64,000 nt of DNA from Alphaproteobacteria bacterium (GTDB taxonomy: Bacteria; Pseudomonadota; Alphaproteobacteria; CACIAM-22H2), in the NCBI GenBank assembly GCA_017308135.1, contig JAFKFM010000009.1, positions 62,001 through 126,000 of the forward strand, written 5' to 3'. This document shows, piece after piece, positions 1-8,330 of the stretch. The position numbers and the translations under genes were made by a program. The notes beneath the pieces were generated by a model, which had not been told where the DNA came from, searched no databases, and saw nothing but the letters and a program-made list of their open reading frames with translations. The stretch's first letter is position 1. The number at the start of each line of letters is the position of its first letter.

Positions 1-87
1 GCCGAGCTCGACATCAATCCGCTGATCGTGCGCAAGAAGGGCGACGGCGCCGTCGCCGTCGATGCCCGCATCCGGACCGCTGACTAG
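1..87 (+). CDS. C-terminal end of an acyl-CoA synthetase (ADP-forming type), partial
   Basis: Only the last 28 codons lie in the window; the gene enters from the left edge in frame. The residues ELDINPLIV followed by AVAVDARI are the typical end of the ATP-grasp subunit of ADP-forming acetyl/acyl-CoA synthetases, which convert an acid plus CoA and ATP to acyl-CoA. The stop TAG at 85-87 sits in a CTAG palindrome shared with the stop of the convergent DUF35 gene, so the two genes overlap tail to tail by 4 bp. Next to a thiolase/DUF35 pair, a role in acyl-CoA metabolism is plausible. The rest of the protein cannot be seen. Confidence 0.75.
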   Translation, partial: AELDINPLIVRKKGDGAVAVDARIRTAD

Positions 88-491
88 CGGATCCGGAATT
101 TCGGCATCGTCACGTCGTCGGCCACCTTCTCGAACACGATTTCGAGCGGCAGGTCGAGCCTGAGCGCGTCGAGCTTTGCATCGACGATTTGCGAGACGAT
201 CCGCGGGCCTTCTTCCAGCTCCACGATCGCGACGGCATAGGGCACGTCGCCCGCGAAACCGGGATGGAAGGCGCGGTGGCTGACCGTCCAGGAATAGAGC
301 TTGCCGCGCCCGCTGCTCTTCTCCCAGGTCCAGTCGCGCGAACCGCATTCGGCGCAAGAATAGCGCGGCATGTGGCGCCACGTTTGGCAACCCGCGCAAC
401 GCTGGAATCGCAATTCGCCGCGCGCGCAATGTTCGTAGAACTCGCCGTTCAGCCCGTCGCGACGCGGCAGCGGCTTGGGGGTGTCGCTCAT
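84..491 (-). CDS. Zn-ribbon/OB-fold (DUF35) acyl-CoA-associated protein
   Basis: This 135-residue protein begins MSDTPKPLPR. Four cysteines in two pairs, CAGC near residue 32 and CAEC near residue 46, form a rubredoxin-like zinc ribbon. An OB-fold half follows with the usual Y-S-W-T-V and P-Y-A-V-A-I-V-E-L segments. This is the layout of DUF35 proteins, which partner thiolase-like enzymes and bind acyl-CoA. It begins 3 bp after the stop of the thiolase-like gene, so the pair is co-transcribed and probably forms one complex. The family assignment is firm; the substrate is unknown. Confidence 0.9.
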   Translation of the reverse strand: MSDTPKPLPRRDGLNGEFYEHCARGELRFQRCAGCQTWRHMPRYSCAECGSRDWTWEKSSGRGKLYSWTVSHRAFHPGFAGDVPYAVAIVELEEGPRIVSQIVDAKLDALRLDLPLEIVFEKVADDVTMPKFRIR

Positions 492-493
492 CC

Positions 494-1663
494 CTATCTC
501 CTCAAAATCGCGATGCTGCCGTCGCCGAAATCGCCCCAGCCGGTCACGGCACCGATCTCGCAGTCCTTGACCTGGCGATGCGCGGTCCCGCGCAGCTGGC
601 GCACGGCTTCGACGATATGGTTCAGGCCCCAGACATGGCCTTCCGAATGCAGGCCGCCATGCGTGTTGACCGGCAATTTGCCGTCGATGGCGATGTTGCC
701 GTTCATCACGAAATGCCGCGCCTCGCCGCGCTTGCAGAAGCCGGCGGCTTCGAGCTGCATCAGCGCCACATAGGTGAAGCAGTCGTAGATCTGCGCGAAA
801 TCCATATCGGCCGGCGTGGCCCCGGCCATTTCGAACGCGCGATGCGCGATATGGGTGAGGCCCAGATCGAGGATATCCGACCGGTTCATGATGTCGTCGG
901 CGGGATAAGGATGGCCTTCCGCCACGCCGCTGACGAAGACCGGGCGTTGCTTGAGGTCCCGCGCACGTTCGGGCGTCGTCACGATCAACGCCGCCGCGCC
1001 ATCCGTTTCCAGGCAGCAATCGAACATCCGATGCGGCTCGGAGATCATCGGCGAGGCGAGATAAGCCTCCATCGTCAACGGCCGGTCGCGCATATAGGCG
1101 CGCGGATTGCCCTGCGCGTTCGCACGGGAATTCAACGGAATCTGGGCGATTTCCTCCTGCGTCGTGCCGTAGAGCAGACGGTGCCGGTTGGCGATCCAGG
1201 AATAATATTGCACCGGCACGAAGGCGCCGTTGGGCGCCAGGTAGTTCTTCACCGCCTGGCTCATTTGATTGTCGGCGTAGAATTGCGATTCCGGGCGCGC
1301 GCGCACCGATGTGCGCGCTTCCGAATAGCCGTTGCAGCCGAACGGGATCAGCACGTAGTTCGCTTGACCGGTCGCCACCGCCATCGCGGCGGATTGCAGC
1401 GTCGAGACGGGGGCCGCCCCGCCGATCTCGATGATCGAGGTGTAGCGCAGATCCTTCAGGCCGAGATGGACCGCGACCGATTCCTGGAAGATGTAACGCG
1501 ACGACGAAAAGATCAGCCCGTCGATCGCCGAACGCTTCACGCCGGAATCGGCGATGGCGTTCAACGACGCGTCGACCACCATGTCGATCACCGGTCGGCC
1601 GGGCCCGCGCGTATTCGGCGTCTCGCCGATGCCGACGATGCAAGCTTTATCCTTCAAACTCAT
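494..1663 (-). CDS. thiolase-like protein (SCP2/Ltp type), nucleophilic Cys not seen
   Basis: A 389-residue protein with a thiolase fold, starting MSLKDKACIVGIGETPNTRG. The N-terminal nucleophile region, residues 80-95 (IGGAAPVSTLQSAAMAV), has no cysteine where thiolases carry C-x-S/G. The C-terminal C-G-G-G loop is replaced by TGWGDFGDG, although the GGL...GH segment is kept (GGLHSEGHVWG). Thiolase-like proteins paired with DUF35 partners include the Ltp2-type retro-aldolases that act on acyl-CoA thioesters without the Cys nucleophile. I therefore infer a C-C lyase or another non-thiolytic acyl-CoA reaction. The DUF35 partner is directly downstream and the FAD oxidase 19 bp upstream. Confidence 0.8.
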   Translation of the reverse strand: MSLKDKACIVGIGETPNTRGPGRPVIDMVVDASLNAIADSGVKRSAIDGLIFSSSRYIFQESVAVHLGLKDLRYTSIIEIGGAAPVSTLQSAAMAVATGQANYVLIPFGCNGYSEARTSVRARPESQFYADNQMSQAVKNYLAPNGAFVPVQYYSWIANRHRLLYGTTQEEIAQIPLNSRANAQGNPRAYMRDRPLTMEAYLASPMISEPHRMFDCCLETDGAAALIVTTPERARDLKQRPVFVSGVAEGHPYPADDIMNRSDILDLGLTHIAHRAFEMAGATPADMDFAQIYDCFTYVALMQLEAAGFCKRGEARHFVMNGNIAIDGKLPVNTHGGLHSEGHVWGLNHIVEAVRQLRGTAHRQVKDCEIGAVTGWGDFGDGSIAILRR

Positions 1664-1682
1664 ATCGTGCCGTCCTTCATAG

Positions 1683-3005
1683 TCAGGGGCGTCCGCCGTC
1701 GCGCCAATCGAGGAAGTCGTAGAACTTCATGTAGAACGGCACGAACCAAGGATTACCCCAGTAGATCGGGTGCCCGGGCATCGCGCGCTCGCGGAACACG
1801 GTTTCGCCTTCCGGCCGGCCGAGCATCCCCCAGGCGAGCTTGCGGCCTAGATAGGTGCCCATCGGAATGCCCGCGAAGCAATAGCCGGCGGCAAAGTGGA
1901 TACCGTCCTGCGTGCCGATATGCGGATAGAGGTCGATCGTGCCCGCACAGCGCCCGGTCCATACGCGGCCGAGCTTGCGCCCGTTCAGGCCGGGCAAAAT
2001 CTTGCGCGCGTCAGCGAATAGCTTTTCGCCGATCGTCGCAAGATCGGCCGGCGGGCGGCCGCCGGTGCGCCCGCCATAGAGCACGCGCTTGCCGTCGGGC
2101 GATTGGCGGAAGAAATTCACGTTGCGGTTCGCGTCGATATAGACGCGATTGCCCGGCAGGATCGCGCGCATCGCTTCCGGCGACAATTCCTCGCTGGCGA
2201 TCATGAACGCGTCGAACGGCACCAGACGGCGGCGGAACCAGCCGGGAATGCCGGGCCCCGTGTGGCCGTTGGTCGCCACGATCACGTCGCGCGCGGCAAT
2301 CGGCCCTCGCGATGTCGTCACGCGGAAGCGTGGCACCGCCGCCGTGCCGATATTGTCGATCGACTGGACATCCGTGCCCGGCAGCACGTTCACGCCCGCT
2401 TTCTTCGCCGCCGCCAGCAGGCCCAGATGATAGAGCCCGGGATGCAGCGACGCGGATTCCGGCAGATAGGCGCCACCCACGAACAACGGCGAGTCGAGTT
2501 CGGCTTTGAGGCCCGCGCGATCCAGCATCGTGTAGTCTTCGCCCAGATGCTGCTTCTTCGCCGCGCACTCGGCCTCGACCAGTTCGAGCTGCTGGGGCGT
2601 GTAGGCGAGGATGACGCGGCCCGAGACGCGATACTCGCAATCGATCCCCTCGCCCTTCGTCACCTCGCCGACCGAGTCATACGCCGCCTGCATCTCGCGA
2701 TAGATCGCGGTGGCTTTCGCAAGACCCAGGTCCGACACGAGCTGCGTGAATTCGTGCTTCAGCACGCGGCCGATATGGCCCGCGTTGCGCGACGTGGCGC
2801 CGATGCCCGCCTCGCCGCGGTCGAGCACGACCACATCGCGCCCGCCGCGCGCCAGCTCGCGCGCGGCATTGAGGCCGGTCACGCCCGAGCCGATGACAAC
2901 CACGTCCGCCTTGGCGGGCAGTTGCGCTTCGACGATCGGCGGACGCGGGGCGGCGATCCACCAGAACGGCGTTTTGGCGAAATCAGCGGCGCGGCTGTCG
3001 GTCAT
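1683..3005 (-). CDS. FAD-dependent oxidoreductase of the DAO family (amine/amino-acid oxidase type)
   Basis: A 440-residue protein. A Rossmann motif VVVIGSGVTGLNAARELARG at about residues 35-54 binds the FAD ADP moiety, followed by VVVLDRGEAGIGATSRNAG. The N-terminal TPFWW segment and the C-terminal GYCFAGIPMG region match the gamma-glutamylputrescine oxidase/glycine oxidase branch. These cytoplasmic enzymes oxidise an amine or amino acid to the imine with release of hydrogen peroxide. It follows the AapM permease by 24 bp in the same direction, so its substrate is probably brought in by, or derived from the solute of, that transporter. Confidence 0.85.
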   Translation of the reverse strand: MTDSRAADFAKTPFWWIAAPRPPIVEAQLPAKADVVVIGSGVTGLNAARELARGGRDVVVLDRGEAGIGATSRNAGHIGRVLKHEFTQLVSDLGLAKATAIYREMQAAYDSVGEVTKGEGIDCEYRVSGRVILAYTPQQLELVEAECAAKKQHLGEDYTMLDRAGLKAELDSPLFVGGAYLPESASLHPGLYHLGLLAAAKKAGVNVLPGTDVQSIDNIGTAAVPRFRVTTSRGPIAARDVIVATNGHTGPGIPGWFRRRLVPFDAFMIASEELSPEAMRAILPGNRVYIDANRNVNFFRQSPDGKRVLYGGRTGGRPPADLATIGEKLFADARKILPGLNGRKLGRVWTGRCAGTIDLYPHIGTQDGIHFAAGYCFAGIPMGTYLGRKLAWGMLGRPEGETVFRERAMPGHPIYWGNPWFVPFYMKFYDFLDWRDGGRP

Positions 3006-3029
3006 ACGGATTCCATTAAGGCTACGGGA

Positions 3030-4082
3030 TCAACGGCGGAACGCCTTGTCCATTCGACGTTCGAGATAGACGCCGTAGCGGGACAAGGAATAGCCGAACA
3101 CGAGATAGATCAACGCCACGACCAGATAGACTTCGACATAGGCGAAGGCCCAATCGCCCGTGCCCAACGCGGCGGAGGCCGAGGCGGTCATATCGAAGAA
3201 GCCGACGATCGAGACGTAGGACGTGTCCTTGAATGCCGAGACGATCTGATTGACCGTCGGCGGCATCGAAATGCGGAAGGCTTGCGGCAGCGTGACGAGA
3301 CCTTGGATCTGCCAGCCCCGTAAGCCCAGCGACTTGGCTGCTTCGGCTTGGCCGGGATCCACGCCCTGCAGGCCGCCGCGGATGATCTCCGCCTGATAGC
3401 AGGCGAAGAACATCGCGTAGCCGACGGCCACGCGCGTCAGGCGTTCGCCCGCGAGTTCCGCAGGGATCAGCAGTGGGATCGCCAGCGCGAAGGCGAAAAG
3501 GATCGCGATCAAGGGTACGGCGCGCACGACGTCGATGACGATTCCGATGGCGGCGCGCAGCCAGCGCGGCCCGGAATGGCGGCCGATCGCCAGCAAGATC
3601 GCCATCGGCATGCCCAGGATCAGCATCAGCGCGAAGACGTAGAAGGTGAGCGCCAACCCGCCCCAATTGCTGCGGGGCACTGGCCGCAAGCCCCAGATGC
3701 CCCCGCCCATCAGGATCATGTAGGCGGCGAAGGCCGCGATCCACAACGCCGCGAGGCGCAACACCGTATGCGTACCGCGCCAACACGACAGCACGCCCGC
3801 GACGATCATCACGATCCCGGCGAGAGCCGCGCGCCACTGCTCCTCGAACGGGTAAAGGCCGAACAAGATCAGGCGCCCGCGTGCTTCGATCACCGCCCAG
3901 CAAGCGCCCTTGCCGAGATTGCGGCATTCCAGCGCGGACGATGCCTGCCACACCGCGTCGACGAAGGCCCATTGCATGAACAACGCGGCGAGATACGCGA
4001 TCAACAGCAACGCCGCGAACGACACCAGCCCGTCGATCGGATTGCGCCAGAAGCCGCGCATGGCGTGGACGGCGCTAGCCAT
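3030..4082 (-). CDS. aapM: general L-amino acid ABC transporter permease AapM
   Basis: A 350-residue inner-membrane permease. The long N-terminal half contains the hydrophilic segment ALECRNLGKGACWAVIEARG, typical of AapM, which Aap-type permeases have and ordinary His/Gln permeases lack. The C-terminal half carries the EAA loop (AEAAKSLGLRGWQIQGLVTL) that contacts the ATPase. Its start overlaps the 3' end of aapQ by 8 bp, indicating translational coupling. No ATPase gene follows; the next gene is the FAD oxidase, so AapP must come from elsewhere or be replaced by another ATPase. Confidence 0.9.
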   Translation of the reverse strand: MASAVHAMRGFWRNPIDGLVSFAALLLIAYLAALFMQWAFVDAVWQASSALECRNLGKGACWAVIEARGRLILFGLYPFEEQWRAALAGIVMIVAGVLSCWRGTHTVLRLAALWIAAFAAYMILMGGGIWGLRPVPRSNWGGLALTFYVFALMLILGMPMAILLAIGRHSGPRWLRAAIGIVIDVVRAVPLIAILFAFALAIPLLIPAELAGERLTRVAVGYAMFFACYQAEIIRGGLQGVDPGQAEAAKSLGLRGWQIQGLVTLPQAFRISMPPTVNQIVSAFKDTSYVSIVGFFDMTASASAALGTGDWAFAYVEVYLVVALIYLVFGYSLSRYGVYLERRMDKAFRR

Positions 4083-5265
4083 GATTCTTGCGCCCCGGAA
4101 TCTGGAAGCGCCGGTTCGCCACGTCCATCGCCACCGCGATCGTGTAGTTGATGACGAGATAGGCGAGGATCATCACGAAGATGACCTCGAGCGGCCGTCC
4201 GGTCAGCGACGAACTCGACGATGCGACCGAATAGATATCGGTAAAGCCGACGACGATGCCGATCGACGTCACCTTCAGCACGATCATGTATTCGCCTGCG
4301 AGCGGGGGCATGATGCTGACGAGTGCGAGCGGAATGCGGATCTTGATCAGCGTCACCAGCGGCGACAGGCCCAACGCCTTGGCGGCATCGATCTGACCTT
4401 GCGACACGGCGCGGAAACCGGCGCGAAAAATCTCCGCCAGGAACGCGCCGCGATAGACGGCAAGCGCCGCCGCCAATGCCGCAAGCTCCAGCGGCAAGCG
4501 CAAGCCGCCCCGGAAATTAAGGCCGGCGAGAAGCGGCCAATCGAAGACAAGTGCGGCACCGATGGCGCGCGGATCGGGCGCAATATAGAAGAGTGCAGCC
4601 ACGAATACGGCGAAGAGTGCGATATCCCAGCCGAAGCGCAGCGGTGTCACGCCTTCGCGGCGGCGGCGCCATAAATTATAGGCGATCAACAACACGGCGA
4701 TCGCCGCACCTAATACCAGCGATGCGATCACGGGGTCGGTCGGGCGCGGCAGGAACAAGCCGCGATTGGTTAGAAACGCGCCCAGGAATTCATGCGCGCC
4801 GCGTGGCGACGGCAAGCGCAGCACGACCGCATACCAAAACATCGCCTGGATGATCAGCGGGATGTTGCGGATGACATCGACATAAAGCCGCCCGATACCC
4901 GCCAGCACCACATTGCCGGTCGCGGCGGCGAGGCCGACGGCGAAGCCGATGATCGTCGCGCCGAGAATACCGAGCGCCCCCGCCAGCAGCGTGTTGCACA
5001 ACCCCACCAACAATGCGCGCGCATAGGTGTCGCGGCTGGTGTAGGAAATGATCGCGTAGGGAATGTCCCAGCCGGTCGGCTCCAGCAGGAAGCGGAACGT
5101 GCTGTCCGCGATCGCCGCTTGCCAAGGCAAACGATCCACCACCCAGATCGCGGCCGCGACGGCGAGAATCAGGATCAGCGCCTTGGCACCGGTCCCACCC
5201 CATTTGCCCTTCGCGATGCCCTGGCCAGACAGTGTCGTGATCCTTCCGGAAAAAACCGGGCGCAT
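4075..5265 (-). CDS. aapQ: general L-amino acid ABC transporter permease AapQ
   Basis: An integral membrane permease, partner of AapM. The first membrane segment (ALILILAVAAAIWVV), a large periplasmic domain and the C-terminal EAA loop (DAAKALGLSPLVTLIKIRIP) fit the family. The start is uncertain. The ATG at 5265 gives 396 residues but lies inside the 3' arm of the terminator hairpin at 5250-5286; an ATG pair at 5292/5289 lies before that hairpin. After the hairpin there is an AGGA sequence followed by an in-frame CTG at 5232, a possible non-canonical start. The family assignment does not depend on this choice. Confidence 0.85.
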   Translation of the reverse strand: MRPVFSGRITTLSGQGIAKGKWGGTGAKALILILAVAAAIWVVDRLPWQAAIADSTFRFLLEPTGWDIPYAIISYTSRDTYARALLVGLCNTLLAGALGILGATIIGFAVGLAAATGNVVLAGIGRLYVDVIRNIPLIIQAMFWYAVVLRLPSPRGAHEFLGAFLTNRGLFLPRPTDPVIASLVLGAAIAVLLIAYNLWRRRREGVTPLRFGWDIALFAVFVAALFYIAPDPRAIGAALVFDWPLLAGLNFRGGLRLPLELAALAAALAVYRGAFLAEIFRAGFRAVSQGQIDAAKALGLSPLVTLIKIRIPLALVSIMPPLAGEYMIVLKVTSIGIVVGFTDIYSVASSSSSLTGRPLEVIFVMILAYLVINYTIAVAMDVANRRFQIPGRKNHG

Positions 5266-5286
5266 CCGCCGTATGGATGCGCCCGG
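5250..5286 (-). terminator. rho-independent terminator/attenuator between aapJ and aapQ
   Basis: Read on the minus strand, a perfect 12-bp stem (arms 5275-5286 and 5256-5267, 7-nt loop) is followed at once by six T residues (A at 5250-5255 on the plus strand). It lies 20 bp after the aapJ stop. A partial terminator here would leave high aapJ expression and lower read-through into aapQ and aapM. Confidence 0.88.
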
Positions 5287-5306
5287 CATCATACCAAGTC
5301 CGCCGA

Positions 5307-6356
5307 TCAGTCGATCAGCATCGGCACCAGAACGCCGCCGTCTTTCCACAGCGCGTTCATGCCGCGCGCCAGCTTGTAGGGCGAGCCCGCACCGAAGTTG
5401 CGGTCGTAGATCTCGCCGTAATTACCCATCGCCTTGATGGCGTTGTAGGCCCAGGCTTCGTCGAGGCCGAGGCGACGGCCGATACCGGGCGTAACGCCCA
5501 GCAACTTCTCGACCACCGGGTTCGGCGGCGAAGCCTTCATCTGATCGACATTGGCCTTCGTGATCCCCTGCTCTTCCGCGATCATCAGCGCGAACAGCAC
5601 CCAGTTGACGACCTTCACCAGACGCTCGTCGCCTTCGCGCATGATGACGACCTGCGGCGCCACCGCGATCACGTCGGGCAGGACCTGATGGTCGTTCGGG
5701 TTCGACTGGTCGGCGCGCGTGATCGCCGCCGTCGGGCCCCACATCATATTGGCGTCGCAACGTTTCGCGGCGTAGGCGGCGCGTTCTTCCTCGCGCTTGT
5801 CGAAGGTCAGGACTTCGGCCTTGATGTTCTTGACCTTCAGGAAGTCCGACAGATAGCGGATGTTGTTCGAACCGCCCGAAGTGCAGATCGTGCCGCCGTT
5901 GAGATCGGCCGCCGTCTTCGGGCCGGTATGCGCCAGGAACTGGAACGCGCCGAAGAGATACGGAATGCTGAAGACGTAGCCGAGCTCGGTGTCGCGGCTC
6001 ATCGTCGCGTCGGTCGTCTTGACCAGGATATCGATCTCACCCGAGTTCAACGCGGGCCAACGCTGCGCGAAGCTGATCGCGGCGAACTTGGTCTTGTCGG
6101 GCGAACCGAGGATCGCCGTGGCGATCGCCTTGCACAGGTCGACATCCAGGCCCTTCCAGTTACCCTTGTCGTCGACTTCGGTGAAGCCGAGATTGGAGCC
6201 GTTATGACCCGCGCACGCCATCACGCCGCGCGCCTTTATCGCCTCGACCGTCGGGCTCGGCTTGATCTGCACGGGCGCGGGCGCTTGCGCCGCTGCCATA
6301 CCGCACAGGCCCAGCGAAAGAGCTGCGGCCGATGCGAGGGTTGCGAATGTCTTCAT
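5307..6356 (-). CDS. aapJ: general L-amino acid-binding periplasmic protein AapJ
   Basis: A 349-residue binding protein with a cleavable signal peptide (MKTFATLASAAALSLGLCG, cleavage after MAAAQA). Domain I starts at TVEAIKARGVMACAGHNGSN and includes GLDVDLCKAIATAILG; the later CDANMMWGPT, WVLFALMIAEE and GNYGEIYDRN segments are characteristic of AapJ/BztA. It captures amino acids in the periplasm for AapQ/AapM. A strong AGGAGG ribosome-binding site lies upstream of the ATG. A terminator hairpin follows the stop. Confidence 0.93.
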   Translation of the reverse strand: MKTFATLASAAALSLGLCGMAAAQAPAPVQIKPSPTVEAIKARGVMACAGHNGSNLGFTEVDDKGNWKGLDVDLCKAIATAILGSPDKTKFAAISFAQRWPALNSGEIDILVKTTDATMSRDTELGYVFSIPYLFGAFQFLAHTGPKTAADLNGGTICTSGGSNNIRYLSDFLKVKNIKAEVLTFDKREEERAAYAAKRCDANMMWGPTAAITRADQSNPNDHQVLPDVIAVAPQVVIMREGDERLVKVVNWVLFALMIAEEQGITKANVDQMKASPPNPVVEKLLGVTPGIGRRLGLDEAWAYNAIKAMGNYGEIYDRNFGAGSPYKLARGMNALWKDGGVLVPMLID

Positions 6357-6376
6357 GGATGTGCCTCCTGTTTGGG

Positions 6377-7558
6377 TCAGTCGTTGACGATCAATTCGAA
6401 ATCGAGAACGGTGAGTGGTTTGGCACCGCTTTCATCGATAAGCAGCGTTTCGCCGAGGCCCACGCTCCAGGAATCGCCCCAGAGGGCCGGGATCAAAAAC
6501 AGCGTCATGCCGGGTTGAAGCTTGGTCATGTCGCCGGAACGCAAGCTGATCGTGTGTTCGCCCCAATCGGGCGGAAAGCCGATGCCGGTCGAGTAACCCA
6601 CACGGCCCGCGCGCTTGAAACCCGCCGCCTGGATCGCGGCGATGCATTCGGCGGCCACGTCCTGGGCGACAGCACCGGGCACGCAGGCGCGCATCGCCGC
6701 CTTCATGCCGGCGGCGATCGCCGCAGCGGCTTCTTGGTGCAGCGCGTCGGGCTTGCCGATCGAAACGGTGCGCGCGATCGGGCAATGGTAGTGGCGATAG
6801 GCGCCGGCGAACTCGAGCACCACAAGCTGGCCCGGCCGATAAGCCGCATCCGACCAGGTCGTGTGCGGCATCGCCGGACCGTTGCCGTCGATGATCAGCG
6901 GCGCAATCGCCGTGTAGTCGCCCGATACGCCCGTCGACGGCGCGGTCTGCGCTTGAAGGATTTCGGCGGCGGTGTCGCAGGCGCGTCGTCCCGCGCGCAC
7001 CGTGGGCACGGCGCGCGTCAACGCCGCCGTGGCGATGGACGCGGCCTCACGCATACACGCGATTTCGGCCGGTTCCTTGACGAGGCGCCGCCAGTTGACC
7101 AAATCGCCGTCGTCGACGATCCGCGCATCGGGCAGGCCGCGGCGCAGCGTGTCCACGCCGCGCGGCGACACGAAATACCCGTCCATCGCGATCGCGATCG
7201 TCGCGTTGCCCCAGCCCTCCGCCAGAATCTGCTCGGCGACGAAATCGTAGGGATGGCGCGTCGGCGACTGGATGCAATCGTCGCCATAAGGGCGGATCGA
7301 TGCTGCATCGAGAACGGGCGAGCGCGATGCCGCCACGCGATCGACCGACCGGCCGATCCAGATCGGCGTTGCACGATCCTGCGCAACGACCAACATCTGA
7401 TGCAGATAGAACGACCAGCCGTCGCAGCCCGCTAGGTAGAACATGTTCTCGGGCGACGGCACGAGCAGCACGTCGATGCCCGCTTCCCGCATCCGCAGCT
7501 TCGTGCGGGCGAGGCGCGCCGCATGATCGAAGGCCGGGATTGCGGGCGCGACGTTCAT
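6377..7558 (-). CDS. M24-family hydrolase, DoeA/creatinase-like, metal ligands lost
   Basis: A 393-residue protein with the creatinase N-terminal domain and a pita-bread C-terminal domain. Where metal-dependent aminopeptidases have Asp...Asp, this protein has VLEFAGAYRHYHCPIART (Glu and Pro). The metal His of the usual GHGIG is replaced in STGIG. This is the pattern of metal-independent members such as creatinase and the ectoine hydrolase DoeA, so it probably cleaves a C-N bond in a small amidine or amide rather than a peptide. Its ATG overlaps the SDR stop (ATGA). It is 20 bp from aapJ, so the transporter may import its substrate. Confidence 0.8.
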   Translation of the reverse strand: MNVAPAIPAFDHAARLARTKLRMREAGIDVLLVPSPENMFYLAGCDGWSFYLHQMLVVAQDRATPIWIGRSVDRVAASRSPVLDAASIRPYGDDCIQSPTRHPYDFVAEQILAEGWGNATIAIAMDGYFVSPRGVDTLRRGLPDARIVDDGDLVNWRRLVKEPAEIACMREAASIATAALTRAVPTVRAGRRACDTAAEILQAQTAPSTGVSGDYTAIAPLIIDGNGPAMPHTTWSDAAYRPGQLVVLEFAGAYRHYHCPIARTVSIGKPDALHQEAAAAIAAGMKAAMRACVPGAVAQDVAAECIAAIQAAGFKRAGRVGYSTGIGFPPDWGEHTISLRSGDMTKLQPGMTLFLIPALWGDSWSVGLGETLLIDESGAKPLTVLDFELIVND

Positions 7559-8307
7559 CAGAATCGGCCGCCGGAAACGTTGAGCACGGAGCCGGTGCAG
7601 AACGACGCCTTGTCGGACAGCAGGAACAGCACGGCTTCGGCCACTTCCGACGGCTGGCCGACGCGCTTCATCGGCACGGTCGCCTCGATCTTGGCGAAAT
7701 GCTCGGGCGTGTTCATGTCGGTGTCGATCGGGCCGGGCCGCACCGCATTGCAACGGATACCGTGATCGACGCCTTCCAGCGCCAGACCGACGGTGAACGT
7801 GTCGATGGCGCCCTTGCTGGCGCCGTAATGCACCCAGTCGAACGGATTGGCGCGCAGCGCCGCGACCGAGGAGATATTGACGATCGCCCCGCCTTTGCCG
7901 CCATGCTTGATCGACATGCGCTTGATCGCCTCGCGCGCGCACAGGAAATAACCGGCGACATTGATGCGGAACACGTCGTCCAGCGTCTTGGCGTCGATAT
8001 TTTCGATCGTGCATTTGCGCACGGTGTCGCTGGCGCTGTTGACCAGATGCGTGACCGGGCCCAGCGCCTTGTCGGTTTCGGCGAACAGGCGGACGATATC
8101 GGCTTCCGCGCCCATATCGGCCTGAACGGCGATCGCGCGTTGACCGCCGCGCACGATGTCCTCGACGACCTTCTCGGCGGGCGCACGGTTGTTCTTGTAG
8201 GTCAGGGCCACGTCGTAGCCCGCCGCACCCGCCAAACGCGCGATCGACGCGCCGATGCCACGGCTCGCCCCCGTCACTACGAGAACTCTTCTGTTACCGG
8301 CCGACAT
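7558..8307 (-). CDS. short-chain dehydrogenase/reductase (SDR)
   Basis: A 249-residue classical SDR. The NAD(P)-binding motif TGASRGIG is near residue 12, the Ser of VNISSV precedes the catalytic YGASK, and NAVRPGPIDTDM lines the substrate site. The usual NNAG is LVNSAS here. It probably oxidises or reduces a hydroxy/keto group on an intermediate of this operon. Its stop overlaps the M24 start in an ATGA junction; the BKACE gene ends 23 bp upstream. Ordinary length, substrate unknown. Confidence 0.88.
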   Translation of the reverse strand: MSAGNRRVLVVTGASRGIGASIARLAGAAGYDVALTYKNNRAPAEKVVEDIVRGGQRAIAVQADMGAEADIVRLFAETDKALGPVTHLVNSASDTVRKCTIENIDAKTLDDVFRINVAGYFLCAREAIKRMSIKHGGKGGAIVNISSVAALRANPFDWVHYGASKGAIDTFTVGLALEGVDHGIRCNAVRPGPIDTDMNTPEHFAKIEATVPMKRVGQPSEVAEAVLFLLSDKASFCTGSVLNVSGGRF

Positions 8308-8330
8308 CGTCGCTCCTCGCGTTGTTCCGC

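Noticed and set aside
578..2206. Plus-strand frame over the thiolase-like and FAD oxidase genes
   Set aside because: Low-complexity Arg-rich shadow of the opposite strand; no start signal or motif.
6377..7558. Annotation as metal-dependent Xaa-Pro aminopeptidase
   Set aside because: The metal ligands are substituted, so a peptidase reaction is unlikely; called DoeA/creatinase-like instead.
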